64,000 bases of DNA from Strigops habroptila (Eukaryota > Chordata > Aves > Psittaciformes > Psittacidae): contig NC_044278.2 in assembly GCF_004027225.2 (NCBI RefSeq), positions 97,642,743 to 97,706,742 on the forward strand, in the 5' to 3' direction. Made by a program: the position numbers and the translations under genes. Position 1 is the first letter of the stretch. Every line of letters begins with the position of its first letter. Of this stretch, positions 12,347 to 26,264 are shown piece by piece. The notes beneath the pieces were generated by a model. The model was not told the DNA's origin, searched no databases, and saw only the letters and a program-made list of their open reading frames with translations.

Positions 12347-12360
12347 CTGCAAAACAGTGA
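12079..12360 (+). pseudogene. CR1 reverse-transcriptase remnant
   Basis: An open stretch of 93 codons containing SGVPQGAVLGP, then NIFVSDRNSGIECALSKFADTKLCG, then [31 protein letters not shown]. The catalytic FADD box of the family reads FAD-T here: one of the two aspartate codons is missing, an in-frame loss that would inactivate the enzyme. The last codons run into flanking DNA. Confidence 0.88.
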
Positions 12361-15300
12361 GAGAAAGGTTAAATGTACCATCCCTGAGGCGTGGGTCACG
12401 GTAGATGGATAGGGTCTCATCTCATGCCTTTTTCTTTGGCATGTTAGGGCCATTTCTGAGACTGAGCGGCTTTTCCTAGCATTATGCCAGAGTGCATGTG
12501 CTCTCACCTTTTCCATAAGGATAAAGTCCCAAATTTTTACTTAATTTTTCATAGACCTTATGGCACAGTAAATTTTGCTGGTTTACTAAGAGTAAAAAAC
12601 CAGGCTAGGGTAGTTTTATTTGCTGTGTTCCTCCCACAAAATAAAACAGGACATGTATAAGATCAGAGCAGCAGAGAACATGCTGAATATTTATGTTGCT
12701 CATGGAAACCAGGGTTCTGTGAAGGACACACGTATATATTGCTTCTTTGATTTGTCCTGATTATGACAGTCAGTGGGAAGGAAGTGCCAAGATACAGACA
12801 TTTTTGCCTGTACAGGACTGAAAGACAGTGTAATACTTTTACTCCCAAGATGGGAAAGCACACATCAGACATGACATGATAAGATAGTGGTAGGTAAGGT
12901 AAGGCCTTGCCTTTCCCTAATTTATCTGGCCACTGTCCTTTAGCTCACAAAGCATTGATCAGATTACTACCCAGCCAGCCTCCTATCTGGCACTCAAGGA
13001 ATGCAGCTGCAAAATCTGGAAAAAGTTCATTCCCAGCAAATACCACCCACATAGGCCAAAACCAATTATGGCTAACAGATATTAATGCACTTTAGCATGA
13101 AAGAAGTTTATTAGTGTAAGGTTATGTAATGCAAAATATATGCCCAAACATATGTCCGCAGATCAGTCATGATGTATTTCAGTTTGGGCAAAAGCCTATA
13201 GTTGTTTGAATTAAGTAATAAAAGGCATTTTAAACCTTCATGGAAACTACAGAGAATGCCAAACAGATGGAACAGAAAGTTTTTCTTTGTTCACAGACCA
13301 TTCAGGATAAATTATGTCAATTTTTCAGAATTCACCCAGTCTTTTACTGATATCTGAGATGATACAGCTGACCCAAGTATCCTGTGCATTTTCTGTGCTA
13401 TGGGATAAGATGTGCAAAACATACTTACCAAGACCACTGATTTAAAGAAGCAAATTGCTTGACCATCAATACAAGGTATCAACCTAGTGTTCAAAAAAGT
13501 ACTACTATCACAATGTTAAAAAAATTGAGGATGTTGAGATGGAGACAATTTCAACATAATATTACGAAATCCCTCTTGATAAATTCCCCTGAATTTAGGA
13601 AAAGCAACCGAAACTGTCTGACTGCTGGCAGGTCACCTAACTTGCAAGGGAAATAAAATCATTAACTAGGATCTTAGATGCCACAATGTAAAAATGCATA
13701 TTCTACAACAGTGTCATTCTTACTAAGACAGCTAAGATTTAAAAAAATGAAGAAAATAAAAATTTAAAAAATAATGTCTATGAATACGGTTCTATTATGG
13801 AAAGATCTAGTTACTCATCAGCTTTCATTGCCAAGACCCCTATTCAATGATTTTTCTACTGTGGTGTACTGCAGAATGCTAATGCAGTTGTCATTGTCTA
13901 GTTGTTGGATACTGTGCTAAGGATGTCCAGGAGATTAAAAGATTTACCCATTATAGCCAGCTGAAGTATCACAGGGTAGTTCCACAGATTAAGCTAAGTG
14001 TAATAAAATGTCTGTCATTCTTGTTTCCATTTATCCTTCAACCTGCATAAAATAACTAATGGAGGATTTGCCAAGTAAGAAATCACATTTAGGTGATGTG
14101 ATAATGAAAAAGATTTTTAAAATAAGGGTTTTAATTATTATTTAAACTATTCCAGTCCAAGGCAAGACAAAAACAATGCTGTATGCTGTCACAATGTTGC
14201 CCCATCATGGTATGCTGCTAGTTGAATCCAGATTTGATTTGCTAATATATGATTGTATATGTTGCTATTAGTGCAAACGTAACAACTAGCCTACTTCTTG
14301 GAAGAGAAAGTTTATTCTTATGGTTATGAGTGTGTGATGCTGCTCTTCTGGAAGGCCAAAAAGAAGCCCTGTTAGTAGTACAGACAAAGCTGAAAATAAG
14401 GACATTGGGTGCAACTAACATTTGAATTATGGATTCCAAGAGCTTTTGAGGTGACGCCTGCAGCTATGCTGTGCTGCTGAAGGAACATGGGCAAACATAA
14501 TTTTGCATGATTGGCAGATGAAGGCACTCAAAATAGGCAGGAGGAGAGCAATACCTTTTATCTCAGCCTCAGCGGAAATAACGGGGGGTCCTGTATTTTT
14601 CTACTGGTGTTTTCTTGGCTGCAGGACAAAAGTGAAATAATTAGATATGCAGAAAAAGTATTTATTAATTCAGATTTATGTAGTATCCCATCATCAGGAC
14701 TTTATAAATATGAATTATTTAAAACCTGATAGCATAATGAAGAGTGAAAGAATAACTGTGGTCTCCATAGGACCATTACCAGACTTGCCAGGGAAATGAG
14801 CACTCCATTGTCCAGTCCTCCAGAAACAAAAGCAATGGTTAATAAAGGAGTACATTGGGGTGGTGAGTATCACTTCCAGTGAGAGTGGGTAAAGGCTTGC
14901 CTACAGCTAATTTGATCAATGGGAGTCTTTCTGGGTCAAGGCCAAAAAGGAATATAATCCCAGACCCCTGTCAGGGCACACAAATGTGAGACGACAAAGC
15001 TTTTTCACATCACCTTGAGGAAGGCTGTGCATGAGGCACAGGTGCTTTCCTCAACAGGGATGCCATGTGGACATCTCCCTAGAGAGCAGGGAGACTTTGG
15101 TCACAGTGCACTGCTCTCCTACTTATCAGCAGAAAACTGCAGTTCTTCCCCCTCCTTTCTCTAGCATGTTTGAAATCACTCTACTCTCCAGCTCAGAGCT
15201 GTTCTCAACATTTTCAGTCCTCTCTCTTTTAATGGGAAGAGGTTAGACAGATTTTCAAAGATTGTTGCCCCTATTAATTCTCATGTCCCCTGAATGACGG

Positions 15301-15993
15301 CAAATGAGAATATTAGTCCTGCAATGCAACAGTGCAAAGCTACACAGGTATTTTGGTGCTTTGAAGAGGGTTATTATGTTCACTAGAGAGACTTTTGTAT
15401 TTGAAGCAACAGTGAATGCAGTTTGGAAAATGGTTTTCCACACCAAAGATAAGTTAGGTAAGTGCTAGTGCAGTCATTAAAACCCTGGTCTGTATTACAG
15501 GAATACCTCTCAAATGTCACCCTTTCCACAAGGTTCAGAAGTGCATTTCAGCTCACTTGTAATGAGCTTTTGCTGCTTGTTCTAGGCTATGTTTTATATT
15601 TCTACACAAATTTTAACAGTAAAAGGTATGAAGCAGCAGGAACTTGGCTGTCTCCTGAAATATATTGCTGTGATCTGACAGATCTTTCAATCTATTGATT
15701 TCACAAGCCATAAGGACTATTTCAGTTAGAGTACACATTTTCATTTTATCACCTATCAAAAGTCTCTACAAATCTTCCCGAATATAAATGTGACAACCTA
15801 AGTGAGTGGAACCAAAAAGATTTTGTAAAATCCATTTTCATTTTTAAAAAGTATATATAGCTTATTAAAAGATGCTGTATTACTACACTGGGGCAATGGG
15901 TCCTTTTCTTTAAAGACCAGATTTTAAACTGAAGAGAGAAAGTAATGATGCTGCTCTTGAGATACAACACACGCAGCATTTTTAGATTTTAAG
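12347..15993. other. Unique AT-rich sequence, no gene recognised
   Basis: No coding region or RNA gene supported. Open frames are short and lack motifs. Short A-rich runs occur (for example near 13739-13770), but no transposon is evident. Confidence 0.55.
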
Positions 15994-16079
15994 TCAGATT
16001 CTCTGCTAATATAAAGTGGAGTGATTCCAGTGAAGGCAGTGGAGTTCTGCAGATTACATCTACTAAGGATCTGCCTGAC
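15994..16079. repeat. Probable ancient amniote interspersed repeat
   Basis: The segment reads like a much-mutated copy of an old repeat I associate with reptile and bird genomes: 'cagattctctgctaat', then 'gtggagtgattccagtgaag', then 'cagtggagttctgcagatta', then 'aaggatctgcc'. The paired 'gtggagt' and 'gtggagtt' words around 'ccagtgaaggcagtgg' are typical. The family cannot be named with certainty from memory. Confidence 0.4.
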
Positions 16080-19000
16080 AGTGGCAAGTGACTGAAGAGA
16101 CAGTCATGTCTCAGAAAAAATAAAAAGAAAATGCAAGGATCAAAACCCATCCAATATGTATTCAGGAGGGATTGTTCAAAAATAAAAGGGCAATAATAAA
16201 TGTCATGTGCTGGAAACAGGGAAGAACGATGCAAGCAAGAGAGGAAGAAGAAAAAAATTACAGTCAATCAGAAATTGCAGAGAAAAGATGATAAGGGCTG
16301 CAAACTGTCGAGCTGGGCTGAGGTCAGCTGAATGATGCAGCAAGAATAAGAATGTAGGCTGCTTATAAAGCAAGGAAACATTATGATAGTGAGAATAAAC
16401 TCACTATTTGAAGCCTGTTGTGTGAGGGTCTAAATACTCATTTGCAATTTTGAGACCCACTTTGTCCCCAGACAGAGTTGCTTTGAGCCACTCTGTCAGG
16501 GCCAATTTTTTACTGCAGTTGATTGACACCTGCAGTTAGTCTGAAGTACTGCACTTGATAAATATGGTTTTCCATAGGAACAATTTTTTCTTCTTTTTGA
16601 AATGTTCTATTTCTGTAGAGTTTTACAATTTAAAAACGTTAAAAAAATACTTCATGGAAGTTAATAGTTTTCTGGTTTTTTTCCCAGTGAAAACTCTGAA
16701 GCTTTTTACATTTTAAATCACACCTAACCTAATTGGTACTTATGCCAATAAAATCCAAGGGAAGAAAGAAAGAAAAAAAGATTTTTTAAATTAACCAATA
16801 AATTAAGAAAAATACACTTTTTTTTTCTTTTTTTTTTTTTTTTTCCCAGAATCAGCCCTTAACATAGAGTACAGAGCTCAAGAAAAGGAGATACTAGTAC
16901 CATTATATGGATTGGGGAATTTATTCTCATTACCTACTAGTTTTGCTTAAATCACTAGAAATAATCATATTGGAAGAAAAACTGAGTTACTAAGATAAGC
17001 TAAATACCAGATATAGGACTGGACCTAAACCGCCTCAGCATAAATAGAATATGCGTCAATATAGCAGCCTTGAGCCAAAGCAACATAATTTCACTCAACT
17101 TTGACGAATGAGCCTGTAAAGTTCCTCATGTCAGACCTTTGTTGACATGACAGCAAATGCAAGACTTGTCAAGACTAATAATTGTGTCTATTACCATTTT
17201 CCCAATGGTAAGAGGTTTTATAGTGCAGACTGTATATTACAGACCAGATGTGGTTTGGGGGCACTCAGATACAGTGACCTCTGTTGTGGTCCTTATCTTT
17301 CCCTCAGGTGTATGAAGGGATTAATTTTCTTATTTCAGCTCAGTCTTTGTTTTTATCACACTTCATATTTTGAAAAGTAGAGTGAAAATCCCCCTTCATT
17401 CCTGCTTTCCCCTCTTAGAAGCACTGATTACAAACTCAGCCTTCCAAGGTTTCTCCTTGTTATCAGTCTTGCAGTTTCTGTCTTGCCTCTCAGCTCTGAT
17501 CCTTTAACATACTCTGAAGTCAGCCTGTTATTTTTATATGTTGCTGTATACCAGACTGAAACCTCTGTGCCATGATCTTTATCAAACCATTTCATTGGTT
17601 TTGCTATTTTTATCTTTTAGGCCAGTTGCTCCTCTTTTGGGTTTTGTTTAATATTGTGAACATTATAGGAGCATATATAAAGGTCATGGATGGTAGATAC
17701 ATGTAAATATAGCACAAGAGACTATAGCTACCTAACACATTGCAGTTCTGACCTGAGCTTTCAGCCCCACAGCTTTCGCATATATATGTGTATGCTTTCA
17801 ATTAGTCCTAGAAACTTAAAAAACTGACTGAGAGGGATTTGTTCTAGTCCTGAACCTCAAAGAACACAGACAGAATCTGTGTGTTCCTATGGAACTGGCC
17901 TGAATGCAAAAGTATTTTATTAGATCCTTTGTCTTATAAACCAGCATTGGTGTCGGGACCTACATTTTAATTCAATATTAGATCATGAGTTTCAATGACT
18001 AATTAATTTTATTTTGTAAGTCTTGATGAAATCTGAATAATCCAAGTTTTACTGTGTTTCTTTTTGAATGAAAGAAAAGATTTTTTTTTCCCCAAGGGTT
18101 TTGTAAAAGAGTTTTCTAAGAGATCTATCTCAAACTTCCTCATTCAGTTATTGCAAGGTAAAACATAGTCATGTATATGGAACTTGAGCTGGTGTGTAGC
18201 ATGTACATGAAATATGAAATATGCTGGATAATTTAAATGCACTCTTTCCAAAGTTTGATAAAATACGGTTAGCTGAAGAGTTTCTTTGTAATAATGCACC
18301 TATTATGTGTCTTGACACACCTGACATATTTATTTCAGTTTGTTGAATCAACCTATTTCGCCATGTCTGTATTCTTTCCACTGCATGTGCACTCTGACAC
18401 GGGACATAGGAAATTTTGTGGTTTTCAGTTAGCAATCTCTTGGGGAAGTCAACTTTTCAGTCCATGGGAAAATACACCTTTTTAGGGGAGTTATAAGCTG
18501 TAGATTTTCATGCCATTGTTTAAAATCCATAGGATATTGTTTGAAACTTTTTTCCTTTTTTCTGCCTTTTTATTTTATGCCACTCTAGTGAACTAGTAAA
18601 GAAGCATGACCATCAAACTCAAGCCAAACAGCACAGAATAAAACCTGCATAATCTGTATTTGGACCAGGCTAAAAAAGCTTTCAAAATTTCATGCAAAGC
18701 TGGAACCAGCCCTGGAAAAACCTGGGCAGATGGTACTTATTTACTGGAACCAACTCTGCAGCCATATACTGGAGCTGGCTGGGAAACTTGAAACAAAACC
18801 TCTGAAAACAGAATTCTTCCCAAGGATGTATCAATCACAGTCAAAGATAGTTATTCTGCACTAGATTGTTTAACTGCAACACTGAGTTGGGAAATTAGAG
18901 ACCCAGGTAAAATCCCTCTGCCTGAATATGGAATAAGGTTTAACCTTTTCATTTCCATATTTCATATGAATAACTGACAGTGGTTGCCAGCCACAGTTAT

Positions 19001-22000
19001 GGAGGTCTCAGTCCTTCTGCTTCCTGCTACTTTCCTCTAACCCCTGCTAGAGTCTCCTTTGTCCCATGCTGAGCTACCAGCACTCTCTGGCAAGCCTGCT
19101 GCCATGCCTTGCTCAAGCCATGGCACTGCCTTCTTGGGCTTATGTCCCCACATCCCAAGCTCTGCTTCCTCTCAGTGCTGCCTCCTCACCTTCCTCTGAC
19201 CTCTGCCACTTTTGCACCCCCGTGGGCTACACCATGGGACACCAGTGCTGCCTTCTCTCAGCAACCCTGGCTTTGACTGGGGGTGGAACTAATGAGCCTG
19301 GCAAAGCTGGGTAAGCTCAGGTTTGTTCCTTATCTCCCCTTTATCACTGATGTGACTTCTTACTGGAGTGTGACCCATAGGTTGGAAAACACTGCTTGAA
19401 CCAGCAGCTCATCAAAAGTATCTTTCTCTCTCTCTCTCTGAAGTGAAAACAAATACCAAATCTGTTTGAGATGATGTCAGGAGGAAGATGAAACAAATGA
19501 AATTGACTTAAGTTTTGGGTTCCTTTCCATTGAAAGTGAAATGCAGAACCAACACATCTAACTCCAGCAGGCAGTGGCATCAATCTCTGCAGCACCAAAA
19601 CTTTCACCTTCGCAACACATTTTTCCATAAACTTTCTGCTGTGTACTCACTTCTGCTAAACCAAAGCACAGGGCTGCCATTAATCACACCCACACACAAA
19701 GGCAAAAATAAAAGGTTATTCTGAGTCTGGAAGCTGAGAAATTTTAGGATTTTTTTTATGCTTCCAACTTGAAAGCTGGAGGGATCCTGGTCCTAATTTG
19801 CCTAATCAGACAAATTTAGTGAAATTAAGGAACTGAAGACTTTACATATGGAAAACAACCCTCACATGGTGTAAATGGACACTGTCTGGTGATATCCAGA
19901 GTGCTACAAGAGTTTACATTTAATCTAGGTAAATATTTTCCTGGACTAATAACAATGATTAAATGGCGTGTCAGTAGCAACACTCACAAAGCTCAAGGAG
20001 GGAAGGTGAAACAATATGAGAATCATTTTGTCTTATAAAGACGTGTTTGTCTTTCCTCTGTTGTTAATTCTCTAAATCTAAATTTCTTACGTACGCTTGT
20101 TAAAGGGAGAGATACAAAAAGGAAACAAAGCAGCTGGAAATCATTGGAAGGTATAAATGCCTCTTGCCTATGTCATTTCAAAGATTTTGATTGTGTAAGT
20201 CAGAACTATTCCATCAGTATATGACAAATATATAATAATATTTACAACTATCTACATAAACATATAACTCTATGAGACCTTATTAAGTTGCTTTTTCTCA
20301 GTCTTTAACAGTATCTCAGTCATCAGAAGTTTGGCTTGCTGATCCGTGGTTCACACAAAAGAAGTCTGTATTAAAAAATAAAAAATTGCCATTTTTTAAT
20401 ACTGCATGCTAAGAGGAAGGAAACAATTTCATTGCATTTGGGAATAGGAATTTGTTGGGGTTTTTTATTTCTAGTCAAACATTTCCATTCAGCAGGAAAG
20501 AAATAGCACTTCATGAAAGAGTCTATGAATAAAAAGAATTACACTTTTTAAAACAAACCTGATATTGTGGGAAAAACATGATTTTTAGAGTTTTTAGTAT
20601 TCCTTCCTACTATTCCTTAAAGTTTGTTCTGGAGAAAAATTCCTGCACAGCTTAATTATACGTATGATGCAGTTCCTGCAGGGGAAATGTCTGAAAGTGG
20701 TACAGAACTTCACCTCCTCTTTACTCTAGCTAAAGAGTTGGTTCATCACTCTTCCTGTGCAATGCTCTGCTGGTTTTAGGAAGAAATTAAATGCTGCTGG
20801 CATTGTGAAGATTTATAAGAAGATTCAGTAACCACTGCGAATAATCATGCTGTTCATGCAGCCTTGAGCATTTGAAGTCTCTTGCTCACCAATATTTTAT
20901 GTTCTTATTCAGTATTATTTGCCATTATTTTCTGCCCTTCAGACTTCAGTTTTCTGGTACTTTTTAGCACAACACATTATTTTTTGTGGATTTTATGTTC
21001 TTGCCCGACTGTCACCACACTATCCTGTTTTACTTATTAAACGTAACTCTCCCATTATTATAAGACATCTTGGGCAAGTATGGCTAGTTCTGTGTGTTTG
21101 TTATTTTCCATCTCATTCATGTTTAATTACTGTAACAGCAAGGGTATCTTTTAAATATTTTTAGTAGATACATAGCACACTTGGCTTAAATTGGACAGTT
21201 GTTTATAAATCATTATGGGAATGGCACCTTGAGAAGCATTCTCCTCATAGCACATTTATTTGGTTTTGTTTCCAGGTTTAGAGTAAAAGGAAATGTTTTT
21301 AAGCTGGGCCATGTTTGCCCATCTTTGCACAGAGATGAATTTCAGTGAAATGAAGAAGAGCCAAGTCTGAGCCACACTGGAAAAGATCTGAAGTGGAACA
21401 CGGATACTACATGGTCTGTGCATATTTCTCCCCATGAATAAGCCAAGGTATAACTTTAAGCAGCAACTGTGAAATCCTCACCCAGGTAAACCAGGCAATG
21501 AAAAATGAACAGAGCTCAAAGGTCTCTCTTGCTTTCTCCCTCAGTCACAGTAGGGTTTTATTTTATAATTTTTCCTACTCTGAAGTAGAAGTAGCTTTGT
21601 TTGTCCTAACTACAATGGACCACCATGGACCACCAGGGACATGTATGCCTCTAACAAGAAGCGAATCTACACACGAAGCACTGGTGAGGAAAAGAAGAAA
21701 GCAAAGAAACCTTGGAAAGCCAATCTCTGTGTTTCACTCTAGCTGCACCTTTGCTTTTTGTAAGACCTACCAATGAGTGCAGATATTTCGTTCTTTACTA
21801 ATTTCAATATGATTTTGAAATGTTCCCGTTTTTGAAGTAAAATACCCATTTTCTTTGCAGGGAATTAATAGAATTGCCTATGCTCACGTGAACTAACATT
21901 AGCCTCTAAGTTTGTCTGCTTTTGATCTTATCTTCCTCCATTACCTATTCAGATCTGAACTGTGAATCAAATATTAAGGAGCACTTAATTTTTTCTCAAA

Positions 22001-25000
22001 AGAGATGCTCAGGCTCTGTTTCAGGTCCTTAATGACCCGAAACACAAGCCACACGGAAGAATAGGCTTTGCACGTTTATACTGCCCCGTGAGCAGTCTAA
22101 ACTTATTGCAAGACTAAATCCCACCGCTTCTGCAGCATTTACCGGTGAGGAACTGCTAGGCAGCACTCTGACCCCATAATCATGGCTGCTGAGTGTCTGG
22201 AACACTTTGTTGGCCCAGAGGGGCTAGACAGAGACTCCTTGCCCAGCAGCAGGGTGTAACGTAGCCCATGGTGGTGAGATGCACCGTTCCTTATCTACTA
22301 TGTCACAATCAGCCCTGGAGGTTTCCTTGCAGTGTTTACCCAGACCCAACCCTGAGGCTTCTGCTAAAGCCAGAGATAAAACAAAAAATTCATCCCTGGT
22401 CCCTAGCCAGGGCCACTCCATAACAGCACTGTAGGCACAACTAGTGAATCCAGTTTTGCTACCAGTGTGGAGTAGCAGCTGTCTGAAATGAGCATTTCAC
22501 AGCCTGATCCTCTCTTATTGGGCACCTACATGCATTGTCTGCTTGTAATAAGATATTATTATTCTCACTATAATTCTGTGCTACATTTCAGTTTGAGTTC
22601 TGCAAAACAGACCAACTATTTCTGTTCAAACCCCATTCTAACCATTGTGACTCCAAATGAAGTCTTATTTGAAAGAACAATGTTTGAGCTGTAGCTATAT
22701 ATCACCAGTCGTACCTTTTTAAGAAGTCAGAGAAAAAGCTTAAAAAATTAAACCTCAGATTGAGTTGTTAATCATGAATACAGGATGTTGTTTTAGAAAG
22801 AAGAGGTTTGGTAATGCAAACAGCAAGACCGGCATGAATGCTATGTGAATAGCAGCAAACTCAAAGTAACTGAATGCAATATTCAGGGTTGATGCAGTTA
22901 TTTATAGTTTTGAGATCCATTTAAATTCAGTGAGAAATGCAGATTTAGAGAGGCAGACAATTCCAGAGTTGTCATTTACGACTGAGATTAAGTGACAGAG
23001 AAATTGTATGTGCGTGATAAAGCTACATGTGGGCCTAATTTGTGTCGATATGGATGCACATCGGTAATTGTTTGCACACAGCCAGGAAATTATAAACTGT
23101 TCAGGCAGTGCTAAGTATTGCTATGATGAAAATGTATGAGGAGCTGGTCAATACACTGAAATAGAATTCTGAAAAACGAAGTGGAAAACACATTTTCAAA
23201 AGCTCTAGGATTATTATTTTTATTAATTTTATTAATTTAGATTTTTGGCAACAAGTTGTTAAAGCTTTCTATATAGACCTATCATTCCAATTCAATCTCA
23301 TCAGCTAGTAATGACCACATCTTACCTCCTCCTTTCTGTGATATGCACCTCTAGTTTAATACAGAGAGTAAAGCAAAGTGTAAAATGCAGGACTTGCTTA
23401 ATATGCCCATGAAGGCTGGGAAACACTGTTTTTGCTAAATGTATTTTACCTTGAAATTTCTTATGCAAACATGCCAAAATTATATTCCTTGTTTAGGGAC
23501 TAGAATTAGACAGACCACATCTGTCTTATTTTAACAAACATGTTGACCTCCACCCCCAATCCCCTTTCTTTTTTACTGATAAAATCGCATATCTAAATTG
23601 AGATTACGTATCCTATAATTTAGGAAGGAATCTGGCTTTGTCATCTCTAAATGCAGATAATGCAACTGAAGTTGAATTCTTGCTTCTGCAGAATATTTAA
23701 GTATGTGGTTACCAATGAAATGCCATTAAGTTTTGCTGAAGCCAGTACTTGGGACAAGTCAGTAAACGGGGCTGAATATTCACTAGTGTGCCTTCAAATT
23801 TGCTTCTAATTACATCTGTGATGATACAGAGAAGCAGCATTTTATTTAGTGCCTTAGCAGAGAGCTCAATTTGAAGATTGAGAACTAATTTTAAAAATAA
23901 ACTCTATGTGCTCTCTTAGTTAAATTCTGTTTATAAAAAATCATAGACTTCAAGTAATGTACCCAACCACAGACTTAGTGTTCCTCTTGTATATATGCCT
24001 TATATATGCCTTTCCAAACATGGGTCCTTAGTGTATTCACACTTTGTGTGATGAGGAGCCATGGACACTTCCCAAAGCCCAGCTGGATTCCAGGCCAGTA
24101 ACATCCCCAACAACACTGCCAGAGTAAAGGTCTGAGATCCTCAGATATGTCTTATTCAGCAGTTTGGTGTAAATCCCTGTCAACTAAGAATTTTAATAAA
24201 TCTGATCTGTATTTGCAACAGAGATGTAAAGGAGCCCCAAACTATGTCGTAAAAATTTCCATTTCACCTGCTTCTGCTAATGATCCACACCTTCTCCCTA
24301 TCAAGTTGGAGAAACATTATCTTTAAACAAAACGCTCCAGTTAGCACACGGATACACAGACTTTTGGGTACATGGTCAAGGAAGAGCCTGCATACCTTAG
24401 AGCTTATCTTTTCTTTCTATTGTGTTAAGTTTTAAAAATATATTGGAGCACCTGCTAAACCTTGCCTTAGGCAAATATCAGTAAAGCCTCTCTGGAAAGG
24501 TAGGTAAGAGCAAGGAAAAGGAAGGGAAAGGATGGAGTGACAATGCTTCACAAGGGTAGTTGTAGAGGTGACAGATGTTCAGATCTTACACCTGTACCCA
24601 ATGTCCTTGCTTTGCACATTTTTTTTTCTGAACATACTATCATCTTTTTCAAAAGAGGATACACCATACCTTCTAAGTCGAAACTACAAGTACATTTTGT
24701 CTGAGCTTTTTTAATCTCTCCGGCCTGCTCCACTGCCTGTGCAGCACAGCAGGCAGTGTCCTGCAGAACCTCAATATGCAGGAGGATTTCCCACTTTCTT
24801 CTACTGATTCTTCTGCACAGCTCTAGGAAATCTCAGTGGTTGTGATATTAAGTAATGGAGTTCTAATTCCTTAAGTATAATGAGGAGTGCAATTTGGGGA
24901 ACTATAAAGTGATTTTTTTTTAAGCACTCTGTTTCCCTGACTTCTAGTAACCTGTAGTCCAAAACACTGAGGGGAAGATAATATTTTGATGAACTGAGCT

Positions 25001-25497
25001 GAGTGTGTTTTCTAAAACTGCTGGGTGGAGTGCAAGTGCCCGAAATTCCAAGATGGGGATTAAAAGCAGCCTCTTTCAAAAGCGGCAGGGGAGGTTTCAG
25101 CCCTGAGTTTTCATCTCCCTGAAGCCATTAGGGTTGTAAATATGTAATTTAGGGCAGGAGCTGACTGACAAGTGTAAGAACATTGAGCATCTTGAAGATA
25201 GCTGACAGAGTACATATAAACAATGCCTGGGCTCTGGTATGGTGTGTAGAAGCACTGCATGCACTTCCAAAACTAGCAAAGAAATCATTTATTCAGGAAA
25301 CCTATACCCTATAGAAACAAAGCTGACATGGCTTGTAAACTTCAGGGAGAGTATCTCCATGGCACTTCTTAAAAGAACACCTCAATAATGTTCAGTTTAT
25401 GGAACAGTAAATTCCAATGTGACTTAAAATCAAAGATTTTGTTGCTACCTACTTGTAGATTGGGCTGTAGAAGTACAGTTGGATATCCATTATCTAT
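16080..25497. other. Unique AT-rich sequence, no gene recognised
   Basis: No gene recognised in over 9 kb. It contains a T-rich tract at 16818-16844 with one C, a short CT repeat at 19425-19439, a 12-bp tandem duplication at 21615-21638 ('atggaccaccatggaccacc' type) and a duplicated 'tatatgcct' near 23992-24012. The part from about 22020 to 22440 is somewhat richer in G+C. Open frames are short and motif-free. Confidence 0.55.
16818..16844. repeat. Poly-T tract, one interruption
   Basis: Nine T, one C, then seventeen T. Confidence 0.9.
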
Positions 25498-26121
25498 TGT
25501 CCTAGTTTTGACTGGGATAGAGTTAATTTTCTTTTTAGTAGCTGATATAGTGCTGTGTTTTGGATTTAGTGTGGAAATAACGTTAATAACACACCAATGT
25601 TTTAGTTGTTGCTAAGTAGTTCTTACCCTAAGTCAGGGACTTTCACATGCTCTACCAACTCAAGCAGTTTCCCATGCTCTGCCAATGACGAGGTACACAA
25701 GAAGCTGGGAAGGAGCAGAGACAGGACAGATGGCCCAAACTAGTCAAAGGGATATTCCATACCATAGAATGCCATGTTCGGTATGTAAACTGGAGGGAGT
25801 TGGCAGGGAGCTGCCAATCACTGCTTGAAGACCAGCTGGGCATCAGTCAGTGCAAGGTGAGCAATTGTATTGCACATCACGTTTTTTCTTGGGTGGGATG
25901 TGTTATTCCTCTCTCTTTCTCATTTTCATTACTAGTACCACTACTATTATTATTATTATTATTGTTATTGTTATTTTCTTTTATTTCAGTTATTAAACTG
26001 TTCTTATCTCGACCCATGGATTTTACCTTTTTTTGATTCTCCTCCCCATCCCACTGGGGCAGGGGAGAGTGAATGAGTGTCTGCGTGGTACACAGTTGCA
26101 AGCGGGGGTTAAACCACAATA
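25498..26121 (+). mobile_element. Older LTR of the same retroviral family
   Basis: A second, more diverged copy of the LTR at 9141-9713. It starts TGTCCTAGTTTTGACTGGG and ends near TTAAACCACAATA. Shared landmarks in order are 'tagtagctga', 'cagtgctgtgtttt'-like sequence, 'gttttagttgttgctaagtag', the ATTCCATACCA box (25754-25764), a decayed TATA (TATGTAAA, 25782-25789), 'gtgagcaattgtat', 'ttattaaactgttcttatctcgaccc' and the terminal 'gggttaaaccac'. Most CpGs are gone, which fits greater age. I could not find matching duplications on both sides, so a solo LTR and a truncated provirus both remain possible. Confidence 0.88.
25943..25976. repeat. (ATT)n/(GTT)n microsatellite within LTR
   Basis: About eleven ATT or GTT triplets in a row. 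The aligned part of the young LTR has a short imperfect 'ttattatcattggtgg' instead, so the array probably grew after insertion. Confidence 0.85.
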
Positions 26122-26264
26122 TGTGTTAACATTTGAGGCCAACGATGACCAAAGATCCCAGTGATGCCTAATAATGCCCAAAGTGGGCCCATGTGAACCT
26201 CATGATGTGAACATGAGCCCAAGGGCATATGGGTAGGGGCAACCCAAAGGGATGAAAGAAGCCC
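26122..26264. other. Unassigned segment between LTR and CR1
   Basis: About 140 bases between the end of the LTR and the start of the recognisable CR1. It does not match the leader of the provirus at 40302-41770 by eye, and it holds no reading frame of interest. It may be host DNA or decayed internal retroviral sequence. Confidence 0.35.

Noticed and set aside
12096-12516. Minus-strand frames of 67 and 197 codons over the CR1 fragment
   Set aside because: They are antisense shadows of the CR1 reverse-transcriptase segment; the + strand frame carries the family motifs.
20370-20401. Inverted 'attaaaaaat / attttttaat' pair
   Set aside because: A/T-only arms in AT-rich DNA arise easily by chance.
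25877-26119. Minus-strand frame with a run of asparagines
   Set aside because: It is the reverse reading of the ATT microsatellite inside the LTR.
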